Notes under the pieces: generated by a model | The model's database searches: none | Told to the model about the DNA's origin: nothing | What the model saw: the letters and a program-made list of their open reading frames with translations, nothing else | From: Halioglobus sp. | GTDB taxonomy: Bacteria; Pseudomonadota; Gammaproteobacteria; Pseudomonadales; Halieaceae | Assembly (NCBI GenBank): GCA_002699145.1 | Contig: PABK01000058.1 | Location: 116,427 to 180,426 of the forward strand | Length of the DNA stretch: 64,000 bases | Direction: 5' to 3' | Program-made: the position numbers and the translations under genes | Shown: piece by piece, positions 53,716 through 62,007 of the stretch | Position numbering within the stretch: the stretch's first letter is position 1 | How the letters are laid out: every line of letters starts with the position of its first letter

Positions 53716-54831
53716 ATGACCATTACTACCGAGAGCCGCACCGCCCTGCACGAACTGATCGCGCTGTTACAGGAAATCGACGAGCGCTGGTCGGGCCCGG
53801 AATGGAACCTGGCCAGCGAGGCGGACGTCGCCGACTCCCATCGCGCCCTCATGCATATTCTGGAGGCCGCCCTGGTCGGCTACTTCGAGCAGGACCCGCA
53901 ATCGCCGGACTTCCGCCGCATCGTCACCCCCAGCCGCAAACTCACCGGCGACAACTCCGACGCCATCTACTTCGACGCGCCGGTCACCGACGGCCACACC
54001 TATGTCGTGCACGGCAACCTGCAGGGCGCAGCATACTTTTCGGTAACCATCGAGGAGGGCTGCGCCGACGGCGACATGGCGACCAATACGGCGGGCGTGC
54101 TGAACAACCTGGATATGGACATCGACAGCAACGGCAACTTCACCCTCTATATCGGCGGCGAACCGCGCGAACGCAACTGGCTGGCGCTGACGCCGGAGGC
54201 CGCGCGCATCACCACCCGGCACTATTTCGAACAACCGCAACCGGCTGCCGCGCAGCCGGACCTGGAACCCAGGCTGCGCATCGAGTGCCTGACCCGCGAC
54301 GCCACGCCCGCCGCACCGGACGACGCCAGCATCGCCGCCGGCATCCGCCGCGTCGCCGCCGCGGTGCGCGGCCGCACGCTGGGCATGCCGCCCATGGCGA
54401 ACAGCGAGCCGCCGGCTTTCGTCTGCCTCACCCCGAACGAGTTCCCGGCGCCGGTCCCCCCCGGCGACTTCGGCCTGGCCGCCTTCGACGCGCACTACTC
54501 CATGGCGCCCTATTTCCTCGCACCGGACGAGGCGCTGGTGATCACCGGCCGCTGGCCGCAGTGCTGTTTCGGCAACGTGTGCCTGTGGAACCGCTTCCAG
54601 CAGACGCTGGACTACCGCAACCGCCAGGTGTCCCTCAACCGCGCGCAGACCAGCCTGGAGGATGACGGCAGCTTTCGCATGATCCTCGCCCACGAGGACC
54701 CCGGCCTGCCCAACTGGCTCGACACCGAAGGCAAACCCCTGGGCCTGGTGTTCTGGCGCTTCTTCATGGTCGAGGGCGAGGTGCAGACGCCGCACGCCGA
54801 GGTGGTGAAACTGGCGCAACTGGCGCGCTGA
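53716..54831 (+). CDS. DUF1214-type protein a
   Basis: 371 residues, no signal peptide. Shared with the second copy at 62008-63195 are GDN(S/A)DA, HTY, YF(S/A)VT, the RI(E/D)CL block and AHEDPGLPNWLD near the C-terminus. The function of DUF1214 is unknown. It lies between two sulfotransferases, 18 nt after one and 2 nt before the next, implying a shared pathway. Confidence 0.8.
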   Translation: MTITTESRTALHELIALLQEIDERWSGPEWNLASEADVADSHRALMHILEAALVGYFEQDPQSPDFRRIVTPSRKLTGDNSDAIYFDAPVTDGHTYVVHGNLQGAAYFSVTIEEGCADGDMATNTAGVLNNLDMDIDSNGNFTLYIGGEPRERNWLALTPEAARITTRHYFEQPQPAAAQPDLEPRLRIECLTRDATPAAPDDASIAAGIRRVAAAVRGRTLGMPPMANSEPPAFVCLTPNEFPAPVPPGDFGLAAFDAHYSMAPYFLAPDEALVITGRWPQCCFGNVCLWNRFQQTLDYRNRQVSLNRAQTSLEDDGSFRMILAHEDPGLPNWLDTEGKPLGLVFWRFFMVEGEVQTPHAEVVKLAQLAR

Positions 54832-54833
54832 GC

Positions 54834-56069
54834 ATGAGCCGGTTCCCCCTGCCCCTGCGCCTGCTCAACCTCGCCGGCCGCGGCGCCAGTGCGGTCGGCC
54901 TGCACCCGGTGAACCTGCAGTTCGACAACCTGCTGCGCAGCGCGCGTAAAAATACTGGCCTGCAGGACTTCGGCGAGGACGACTTCGAGGCGCCCCTGCG
55001 CATGCTGCTGGACGGCCTGGAGAACGAGGCGCGCCTGAGCCTGCTCGGGCGCATGATCGCGCGCGCCGACCTGCTGCGCACGCTGCAGAACCGCCTGGGC
55101 ATCGTCGACCTGCTCAAGCGCCACCCCGAGATTACCGAGCAGCCGGTGGACAGGCCGATGTTCGTGGTCGGGCCGCCGCGCTCCGGCACCACCATTTTCC
55201 ACGATCTGCTGGCCAGGGACCCGGACAACCGCGTGCCCCAGTCCTGGGAGGTCTCCTACCCGCTGCCGCCGCCGCAGAGCGCCAGCTACGACAGTGACCC
55301 GCGCATCGCGCGCTGCCAGGCGGACCTGGACCGCGTTGACCAGTTCATCCCCGAATTCAAACAGATGCACCCGATGGGCGCGCAGCGCGCACAGGAATGC
55401 GTGGCCTTCATGTCGCTGGATATCACGTCCATGATCTTCTACGTGCAGTTCAACGTGCCGACCTACGACCACTGGGTGATGCAGCACGACATGGCTTCAG
55501 CATTCCGCTGGCACCGCCGTTTCCTGCAGGTGCTGCAATGGCGCTGCCCCGGGGTGCGCTGGGCGCTGAAATCGCCGCAGCACATGTGGCACCTGGAGTA
55601 CGTGCACCGGGAGTACCCGGACGCGCTGTTCGTGCAGACCCACCGCGACCCGGTGAAGACCGTGATATCCATGAGCAACCTGACCCGCGTGCTGCAGGGC
55701 CTGGCGTCCGAACACGTCGATATGGCGGCGATCTCGCGCCACTACGCCGAGGGCCTGGCCATGGGCTACGACAACACGGTGGCCTACCGGCGCAGCGGGG
55801 GCATCCCTGAAGCGCAGATCGTCGACCTGTACTTCCGCGACTTCATGCAGGACCAGGTGGGCACCGTGCGCCGCGCCTACCGCCACTTCGGCTTCGAGCT
55901 GGGCGACGAGGCGGCGCGGCGCATGCAGGCCTTCCTCGACGCCAACCCGGCGGACAAGCACGGCAAGCACCTGTACGAGTTGGCGGATACAGGCCTGGAG
56001 CTGGACTACCTGCGGGATATCTTCAGCAACTACGAGCAGTATTTCGCTATTCCACGGGAAGAAACATAA
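54834..56069 (+). CDS. Sulfotransferase-family protein B
   Basis: 411 residues. The loop MFVVGPPRSGTTIFHDLLA is near 108-126, ALKSPQHMWHLE near 244 and THRDPVKTVIS near 267. It shares the N-terminal ARxxTGLxDFGExxF segment with proteins A and C. It begins 2 nt after the DUF1214 stop, so translation is probably coupled. It is the last gene before the AT-richer insertion. Confidence 0.9.
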   Translation: MSRFPLPLRLLNLAGRGASAVGLHPVNLQFDNLLRSARKNTGLQDFGEDDFEAPLRMLLDGLENEARLSLLGRMIARADLLRTLQNRLGIVDLLKRHPEITEQPVDRPMFVVGPPRSGTTIFHDLLARDPDNRVPQSWEVSYPLPPPQSASYDSDPRIARCQADLDRVDQFIPEFKQMHPMGAQRAQECVAFMSLDITSMIFYVQFNVPTYDHWVMQHDMASAFRWHRRFLQVLQWRCPGVRWALKSPQHMWHLEYVHREYPDALFVQTHRDPVKTVISMSNLTRVLQGLASEHVDMAAISRHYAEGLAMGYDNTVAYRRSGGIPEAQIVDLYFRDFMQDQVGTVRRAYRHFGFELGDEAARRMQAFLDANPADKHGKHLYELADTGLELDYLRDIFSNYEQYFAIPREET

Positions 56070-56106
56070 AAATAACTTGCCCTGGCCGCGAACATCCTGT
56101 ATTTAT

Positions 56107-56127
56107 TTGTATTACATTGAAATACAA
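56107..56127. promoter_or_regulatory. Operator-like palindrome before the RHH gene
   Basis: TTGTATT-ACATTGA-AATACAA is a perfect 7-7-7 palindrome, 14 nt before the RHH start. A third TGTATT half-site lies at 56098-56103. RHH proteins bind such short inverted repeats, so self-control of the module is likely. Confidence 0.6.
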
Positions 56128-56141
56128 CCAGGTAGGCCAGC

Positions 56142-56666
56142 ATGGGCAGGAAGTCAGCGGTGGTCACAGTAAGGCTAAGCGATGAAGAGCAGAACATACT
56201 CGCAACCTTGAAAGTAGATGGCGCCACCACGATCAGTGACAAATTGCGCAGCCTCGTCCGGGGCGCAGACAGTGCCAGGCGGGCTCACGACCACTATCCT
56301 TCTGCTATCGAACTGGCAGAGGGTCTACTGAAGGAAACCCAGACCGCGGTGAAGCTTGCCGAACACGAGGCAGGCGTCCATTCTGATTTTCTGGAGCGAT
56401 TCCTCACCTGGCTTCCGCTGGCGTTGGCGTCCGCGCTTAGCCACACTGACGCAATTCGCATCGAGGGAGAAACCGCTCTCAGGAAGATCGAAAATGCACT
56501 GTTCGAACAACACGCCCGACACGTAGAATCCGTGTTGCAACTCGGGCTGACCGCAGACAGAGGTTGCTACTCAAGTGACGTCTACGAGAGAAATATAGAA
56601 AAGAGTCTACAACTGGCGGAATTGGTTCAAGGACAAATCATTCAAAGCGCAAGGAGTGTGTCATGA
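56142..56666 (+). CDS. Ribbon-helix-helix-type regulator with a long C-terminal domain
   Basis: 174 residues. The first 45 (VVTVRLSDEEQNILATLKVD, then TISDKLRSLVRG) fit a CopG/MetJ-type RHH fold. The C-terminal 125 residues are helical and match nothing I recognise; they may sense the membrane or bind the PspA partner. It overlaps pspA by 4 nt (ATGA) and heads the operon under its own palindrome. Such an RHH control gene for PspA is not the usual arrangement. Confidence 0.65.
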   Translation: MGRKSAVVTVRLSDEEQNILATLKVDGATTISDKLRSLVRGADSARRAHDHYPSAIELAEGLLKETQTAVKLAEHEAGVHSDFLERFLTWLPLALASALSHTDAIRIEGETALRKIENALFEQHARHVESVLQLGLTADRGCYSSDVYERNIEKSLQLAELVQGQIIQSARSVS

Positions 56667-57337
56667 CTGAGTCATTGCTATCAAAAGTTACCCGAATCGT
56701 CACGGGATCAATCAATCATCTGGTCGAAAGCGCCGAGGGTGCCGCGCCTGAAATCGTTATGGCCGAGGCAATCCGGGAAATCGAGAGTGCTATCGGTGAC
56801 GTTAGGGACGAACTGGGCAAGGTTAAAGCACAAAAGCACAACGCCAACCTTCGACTGGTCTCTGAAAACAACCGGCATGAAGAACTGACTGAGAAAATCA
56901 AGCTGGCCCTGCAGGAAGGACGGGAAGACCTGGGGGAAGCAGCGGTGCAATCACAGCTCGACATCGAGGCCCAGCTACCCCTGCTGGAAAAGACTATAGC
57001 CGATTGCAGCGACAGGGAAAAAGAGCTTGAGAACTATATTCTTGCACTGCAGGGACGGCGCCGTGAGATGGAAGATGAACTGGCACAGGCAAAAGCCACC
57101 CTGGCAGAATCGACCGGCTCGGGAGAGGCCGCAGTACGCCCCGAAAGCGGCGCGGGCTCCGTAGACAAGGCAGTTGAAAGAGCCAACAGTACCTTCGACC
57201 GTGTGGCGCGCGGTATCACTGGCACACCGGGTGCTGCAGCACACGCCGACCCCGCAAAAATTGCCGAGCTGGAGGAACTTGCCCGACGTCATCGCATAAA
57301 AGAACGCCTGGAGAAGTTCAAACGCGAGCAAAGCTGA
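56663..57337 (+). CDS. PspA/IM30 family protein
   Basis: 224 residues, almost fully coiled coil, beginning LLSKVTRIVTGSINHLVESA, the amphipathic N-terminal helix that binds stressed membranes. The AIREIESAIGDVRDELGKV and KRELEnnn-like central helices fit ESCRT-III-type PspA proteins. It would assemble on the inner membrane and limit proton leakage. Its stop overlaps the yqiJ start (TGATG). Confidence 0.85.
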   Translation: MTESLLSKVTRIVTGSINHLVESAEGAAPEIVMAEAIREIESAIGDVRDELGKVKAQKHNANLRLVSENNRHEELTEKIKLALQEGREDLGEAAVQSQLDIEAQLPLLEKTIADCSDREKELENYILALQGRRREMEDELAQAKATLAESTGSGEAAVRPESGAGSVDKAVERANSTFDRVARGITGTPGAAAHADPAKIAELEELARRHRIKERLEKFKREQS

Positions 57338-58041
57338 TGATTGAGTTCATCGTCGCACAGCACAACCAGCCGTTTGCCATAGCGATCTGCCTTATGCTGA
57401 TAATCGCGCTGCTTGAAGGTGTAGGAACGGTGCTGGGTATGGGCATCTTCAGCTTTCTGGATACGCTGATACCCGATTTTGACGCGGATATCGACATCGC
57501 GGCTACAGACGCTGGCCTGGACAGCTTGAGCGACATCAATCCACCTGAGACCTCGTCTCCCAATGCGCTATCCCGGATTCTTGGATGGCTGCGCGTCGGC
57601 CGCGTTCCGCTATTGATGCTGCTGGTGATTTTTCTTACCAGTTTTGGCCTTACAGGCTACATCCTCCAGGGAGCCTTTTATAGCCTCAGTGGCCTGCTAT
57701 TACCAGCATCAGCAGCTACCGCTGCCGCCTTGGCTGGCAGCATCCCGATCCTGAGAGTGTCAGCACTGACGCTTGAGAAGATAATGCCGAATACCGAATC
57801 TTCCGCCGTCAATGCCGACAGCTTTATAGGAAAAATAGCTGTTATCACACTAGGGTCCGCCACCCCCGAGCGCGCGGCGGAAGCAAAACTGACCGACCGC
57901 TACGGACAATCACACTACGTGCATGTAAAGCCGGAACAGGGCCACGGCGATTTACATCAGGGCGAAGAACTACTACTCGTCAGAAAAGAGGGAAGCCTGT
58001 TTGTCGCAGTTCGCAATAACGATGACATTCTGAGCGACTGA
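57337..58041 (+). CDS. yqiJ: YqiJ-family inner-membrane protein
   Basis: 234 residues. A first membrane helix (about 12-38), an acidic loop (DFDADIDIAATDAGLD), two more helices (about 92-145) and a C-terminal OB-fold-like domain (FIGKIAVITLGSATPERAAE) match YqiJ/DUF1449. It is the usual partner of YqiK, as NfeD is of flotillin. It follows pspA in the same operon, 36 nt before yqiK. Confidence 0.85.
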   Translation: MIEFIVAQHNQPFAIAICLMLIIALLEGVGTVLGMGIFSFLDTLIPDFDADIDIAATDAGLDSLSDINPPETSSPNALSRILGWLRVGRVPLLMLLVIFLTSFGLTGYILQGAFYSLSGLLLPASAATAAALAGSIPILRVSALTLEKIMPNTESSAVNADSFIGKIAVITLGSATPERAAEAKLTDRYGQSHYVHVKPEQGHGDLHQGEELLLVRKEGSLFVAVRNNDDILSD

Positions 58042-58077
58042 TGATCGAAAAACAGGTTAAACAAGGAGGCTATTTCA

Positions 58078-59853
58078 ATGATTGACTCACTATTCAGTAT
58101 CGGTTCAATAGCGGTAGTGCTGTTTATCGCACTGCTTACACTGGGCTTCATTTTTGCACGACTCTACAAGCGCGCCACCAAGGAGAGGGCCTACGTCCGT
58201 ACGGGATTCGGTGGGCAAAAAGTTATCAAGGATGGCGGCGCTTTCGTCCTTCCGGTGCTGCACGACATTATCTGGGTGAACATGAACACCCTGCGCCTGG
58301 AAGTACTACGCGCCAATGAGCAAGCCCTGATCACCAAAGACCGAATGCGTGTGGACGTCACTGCGGAATTTTATGTACGCGTCAAACCCGACACAGATGC
58401 TATCGCTACTGCGGCGCAGACACTGGGTGAGCGCACGATGGTGCCCGAAGACCTGAAAAAACTCGTAGAAGGCAAATTCGTGGATGCTCTGCGTTCGGTT
58501 GCTGCAGGCATGACCATGGAGCAGTTGCATGAATCCCGCTCCGAGTTCGTTCAACAGGTGCAAACGACGGGCGCGGAAGATCTCAACAAGAACGGACTGG
58601 AACTGGAGACAGTATCGCTTACCGGACTCGACCAGACCGCGAAGGAATACTTCAATCCCGATAACGCATTTGATGCCGAAGGCCTGACAAAGCTCACTCA
58701 GGAAATCGAGGAGAGGCGCAAGAAGCGCAACGATATCGAGCAGGACACCCGAATTCAGATCGAGCGCAAAAACCTGGAAACCGAACAGCAGTCGCTGACA
58801 ATCGCACAGGAGGAGGAGTTCGCTCGTCTAGGTCAACAACGGGAGGTGGAGAACCGCAGGGCGAGTCAGCAAGCAGAAATTCGCCTGACAGCTGCGGAAA
58901 AACGCAAGGAGGCGGAATCTGCCGATATTCTGGCAAACCGCGAGGTCGAACTCGCGGAGATCGCAAAATCCCGGGCCACTCGCGAAGGCAGCATCGAGGC
59001 TGATCGATCAGTGCGCGAAAGGGAGATCGAAAAGGAAAAAACGATTGAGCTGGCCAACCAGGACCGCGACATCGCTGTGGCGGAGAAATCCAAGGAGCAG
59101 TCTCGCGCCAAGGCGGAGGCCGATAAAGCCAAGGCTGATGCCGTGCGAGAGCAGGAGAATGTCATTACGGTCAAGGAGACGGCCGAGGCCGAACGCGACA
59201 AGTCGGTGGAACTGATCAAGGCCGCGGAGGCGGCTGAGCGTGAAGCGATCGCGGTACGAGTGCGAGCCGAGGCGGAAAAATCTGCAGCCGAAGACAATGC
59301 GATTGCCGTCGAGACAGAAGCCAGAGCTGCCGCGGAGTCAATCCGTCTCAAGTACGACGCAGAGGCCGAAGGGACAAGGCTGCTCAACGAAGCAAAGAAT
59401 ATTCTAAGCAATGAGCAGATCAGCCTGGCTGTAAAACTGGCCATGATAGAGTCCCTGCCCGCCATTATTGCGGAATCCGTAAAACCCGCCGAGCAAATCG
59501 AGTCCATCAAGATTCTCGACGTCAATGGTATCAACGGTATCGCCGGTGGCGAAAACCACGCAGGGAACGGCTCGGGTGGCGCGGCCAACGACATTGTCGC
59601 AGCGATGCTCAAATACCAGATGATGCATCCGCTGGCGAAAAACCTCATCGAGGAATTGGGGCTCGAAAGTGCCCTGTCGGACGACGGCTCATCACCATTG
59701 AAATCGCTGCTCACAGGACAGAGTGCACCAACAGAACACGGCCCCGAGACAGACCAGTCCACAGCGGACAAGGCGTCGGAATCCGCACAGGGTTTCTCAA
59801 CAACCGCCGGCGACACCAATATCACCTACTCCGGACATAACGACGAACAGTGA
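58078..59853 (+). CDS. yqiK: Flotillin-like protein YqiK
   Basis: 591 residues. An N-terminal membrane helix (about 8-30) is followed by a band-7/SPFH domain (VRTGFGGQKVIKDGGAFVLP near 41, then DVTAEFYVRVKPD near 93), a long coiled coil rich in A-E-K (about 210-460) and a C-terminal tail. It scaffolds membrane microdomains. AAGGAGG 8 nt upstream decides the start. The stop overlaps the next gene (GTGA), although that gene is GC-rich like the surrounding chromosome. Confidence 0.93.
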   Translation: MIDSLFSIGSIAVVLFIALLTLGFIFARLYKRATKERAYVRTGFGGQKVIKDGGAFVLPVLHDIIWVNMNTLRLEVLRANEQALITKDRMRVDVTAEFYVRVKPDTDAIATAAQTLGERTMVPEDLKKLVEGKFVDALRSVAAGMTMEQLHESRSEFVQQVQTTGAEDLNKNGLELETVSLTGLDQTAKEYFNPDNAFDAEGLTKLTQEIEERRKKRNDIEQDTRIQIERKNLETEQQSLTIAQEEEFARLGQQREVENRRASQQAEIRLTAAEKRKEAESADILANREVELAEIAKSRATREGSIEADRSVREREIEKEKTIELANQDRDIAVAEKSKEQSRAKAEADKAKADAVREQENVITVKETAEAERDKSVELIKAAEAAEREAIAVRVRAEAEKSAAEDNAIAVETEARAAAESIRLKYDAEAEGTRLLNEAKNILSNEQISLAVKLAMIESLPAIIAESVKPAEQIESIKILDVNGINGIAGGENHAGNGSGGAANDIVAAMLKYQMMHPLAKNLIEELGLESALSDDGSSPLKSLLTGQSAPTEHGPETDQSTADKASESAQGFSTTAGDTNITYSGHNDEQ

Positions 59854-60725
59854 AATTCTGGCAAGCCATCACCTGGGCCGAGACCGGGCAACTCGTCGAG
59901 ATCGCGCGCGCGGCCGAGGAACTGGGCTTTCACGGCCTGATGAGCGGTGACCACGCGGTGTACCCGGAGTCCATTGCGCCGGACTACCCCTACTCGGACA
60001 ACGGACTGCCGCCCATGCGCCCGGAGGACGAGTACCCGGACCAGACGGCGATCTTCGCCGCCATGGCGGCGGTGACCTCGCGGCTGAAATTCACCTGCGG
60101 CGTCTACGTGCTGCCCCTGCGCAATCCCCACGAGGTGGCGCGCGCAGCGGCGACGCTGGCGGTGCTCAGCGACAACCGCTTCATCCTCGGCGCCGGGGTG
60201 GGCTGGATGAAGGAGGAATTCGACATCTACGGGGTCGACTTCCACCGGCGCGGCGCGATTACCGACGAGTCCATCGAGGTGCTGCGCAAGCTGTGGCGCG
60301 GTGGCATGGTGGAGCACCACGGCGAGTTCTTCGATTTTCCCCGCGTGCAGCTGAGCCCTGCGCCGACGAAGCAACCCGCCATCTATATTGGCGGTTCCTC
60401 CGCAGCCGCGCTGCGCCGCACCGCGCGCGTCGGCGACGGTTACATCGGCGCGGGTACCGCGCCGCAGGACGTCGCGCCGCTGCTGGCGCGCCTGCAGTCA
60501 CTGCGCGCCGAGTGCGGCCGCGAGCACCTGCCCTTCGAGGCCATGCTGGGCATCGCCGACACCCCTTCCTACGACCTCTACGCGCGCCTGCGCGACGACG
60601 GCCTGGACAGCACGGTAGCGCCGCCCTTCCTCTACGCCCTGGGCAAACGTCATTCCAGCCTGGATGAGAAGAAGCGCTACATGGAGGACTACGCCGAGAA
60701 CATCATACGGCGCCTGGCCGACTGA
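59850..60725 (+). CDS. LLM-class F420-type oxidoreductase
   Basis: 291 residues of the TIM-barrel luciferase-like family with FHGLMSGDHAVYP near 29, LAVLSDNRFILGAGVGWMKEEF near 103 and IYIGGSSAAALRRTARVGDG near 178. TIGR03619-type members use F420. A GTG at 59850 overlaps the yqiK stop by 4 nt; no better start is visible and the family N-terminus (MKFWQAITWAE) fits. It is convergent with sulfotransferase C. Confidence 0.88.
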   Translation: MKFWQAITWAETGQLVEIARAAEELGFHGLMSGDHAVYPESIAPDYPYSDNGLPPMRPEDEYPDQTAIFAAMAAVTSRLKFTCGVYVLPLRNPHEVARAAATLAVLSDNRFILGAGVGWMKEEFDIYGVDFHRRGAITDESIEVLRKLWRGGMVEHHGEFFDFPRVQLSPAPTKQPAIYIGGSSAAALRRTARVGDGYIGAGTAPQDVAPLLARLQSLRAECGREHLPFEAMLGIADTPSYDLYARLRDDGLDSTVAPPFLYALGKRHSSLDEKKRYMEDYAENIIRRLAD

Positions 60726-60734
60726 ACGGCGGGG

Positions 60735-61988
60735 CTAGGCCTCGTCCGGCACGTTGTAACGCTCCTGGTAGCGCCGGAACAGGGCGCGCTCGGCAGCGCG
60801 CTCCGGTCCTACCGTGTAGCGGTGCGCGCCGAACTTGCCGCGCGGTTTCTCCTGCAGGTAGGCCAGCATGCGCTTTCGCGCCTGCGCGGACAGGGCCATG
60901 TCGAAATGCGCGTAGATGCTTTCGATACAGGCCAGCGGATCGTCCATCAGGTCCTGGTAGCGCGAATCGGTGATGTTCTGCGCCGGCACGACACCGGTCT
61001 CGCGCAGCGCCATGACCGCCTCCAGCCGGTTCGCCGTGGCCTCCCCCATGATGATGTTTTCGAACATCGCCGCGTTGAAAGGCTGCTCCGAACGCATGGA
61101 ATACAGCGTCCCCATCAGGCTGGTGGCCGAGGCCATGCACTTGATCGGGTCGCGATGGGTCTGCACGATACGCGCGTCCGGGTAGACCGCCAGCAGCGTC
61201 TCCAGGTGCACCTGGTGTTCCGGCGCCTTCAACAGCCAGCGCTGCCGCGGGTTTTTCCACTGCAGGATTTGCAGCACCTGCCTGTGGTACCGGTACACCG
61301 GCAGGAAGTCGGCCTGCGCCAGCCAGGCGCTGTAGGACGGCGTCTGGTGCAGCGAGGCATTGTGATCGGAGACGAAGGTCGGCGCCATCAACAGGCCGCA
61401 CTCGGCGGGAATATCGCCGCGCATTTCATGCATGCCGGCAAACTCCGGCGCCACGCGACTCCACTGCGTGAACAGCCGGTGGGCAACGTCGATGCGCGGA
61501 TCGCTGGCGTAGGTCGCCGCCTCCGGCGGTGGGCAGGGTTGCAGCGCCTCCCACATCAGGGGCACGCCGGCCGCGGGGTCCTGGGCGAGCAGTTCGTAGA
61601 GAATGGAGGTGCCGCTGCGCGGCAGGCCGACCACGAACATCGGCGCGGGCACGGGCTGCTGGAGAATCTCCGGGTGGCGGCGCAGCGCATCCACCACGCG
61701 CAGCCGCGTGGCCAACCACAACAGGATGTCATTGCGCGCCATCAGGCGACCCATCAGGGTGAGCCGGGCCTCCTCCTCCAGCGCGCGAATGTATACGGCG
61801 AAGGGCTCGCGCCACAACTCGTCACCGAAATCGTCCAGCCCGGTGACGCGGCGGGCGTGGTCCAGCAGCGACTGCGCGTCCAGCGGCACCACCGCCGCCA
61901 GGTCGAAACAGTCGCCTTCCGCATTCATGCGCGCCAGCCAGTCAGGTGGCTGCGGGGCCTGCCACAGGCTGCTGTCCCTGCCCTCCAT
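60735..61988 (-). CDS. Sulfotransferase-family protein C
   Basis: 417 residues. MFVVGLPRSGTSILYELLA near 115-133 is the phosphosulfate loop, LLKAPEHQVHLE near 252 and THRDPIKCMAS near 275. It has the same N-terminal ARRVTGLDDFGDELW segment as A and B. It follows DUF1214 copy b by 19 nt on the minus strand, so the DUF1214-sulfotransferase pairing is repeated. Confidence 0.9.
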   Translation of the reverse strand: MEGRDSSLWQAPQPPDWLARMNAEGDCFDLAAVVPLDAQSLLDHARRVTGLDDFGDELWREPFAVYIRALEEEARLTLMGRLMARNDILLWLATRLRVVDALRRHPEILQQPVPAPMFVVGLPRSGTSILYELLAQDPAAGVPLMWEALQPCPPPEAATYASDPRIDVAHRLFTQWSRVAPEFAGMHEMRGDIPAECGLLMAPTFVSDHNASLHQTPSYSAWLAQADFLPVYRYHRQVLQILQWKNPRQRWLLKAPEHQVHLETLLAVYPDARIVQTHRDPIKCMASATSLMGTLYSMRSEQPFNAAMFENIIMGEATANRLEAVMALRETGVVPAQNITDSRYQDLMDDPLACIESIYAHFDMALSAQARKRMLAYLQEKPRGKFGAHRYTVGPERAAERALFRRYQERYNVPDEA

Positions 61989-62007
61989 GCGCTGCCTCCC
62001 GGTATTC

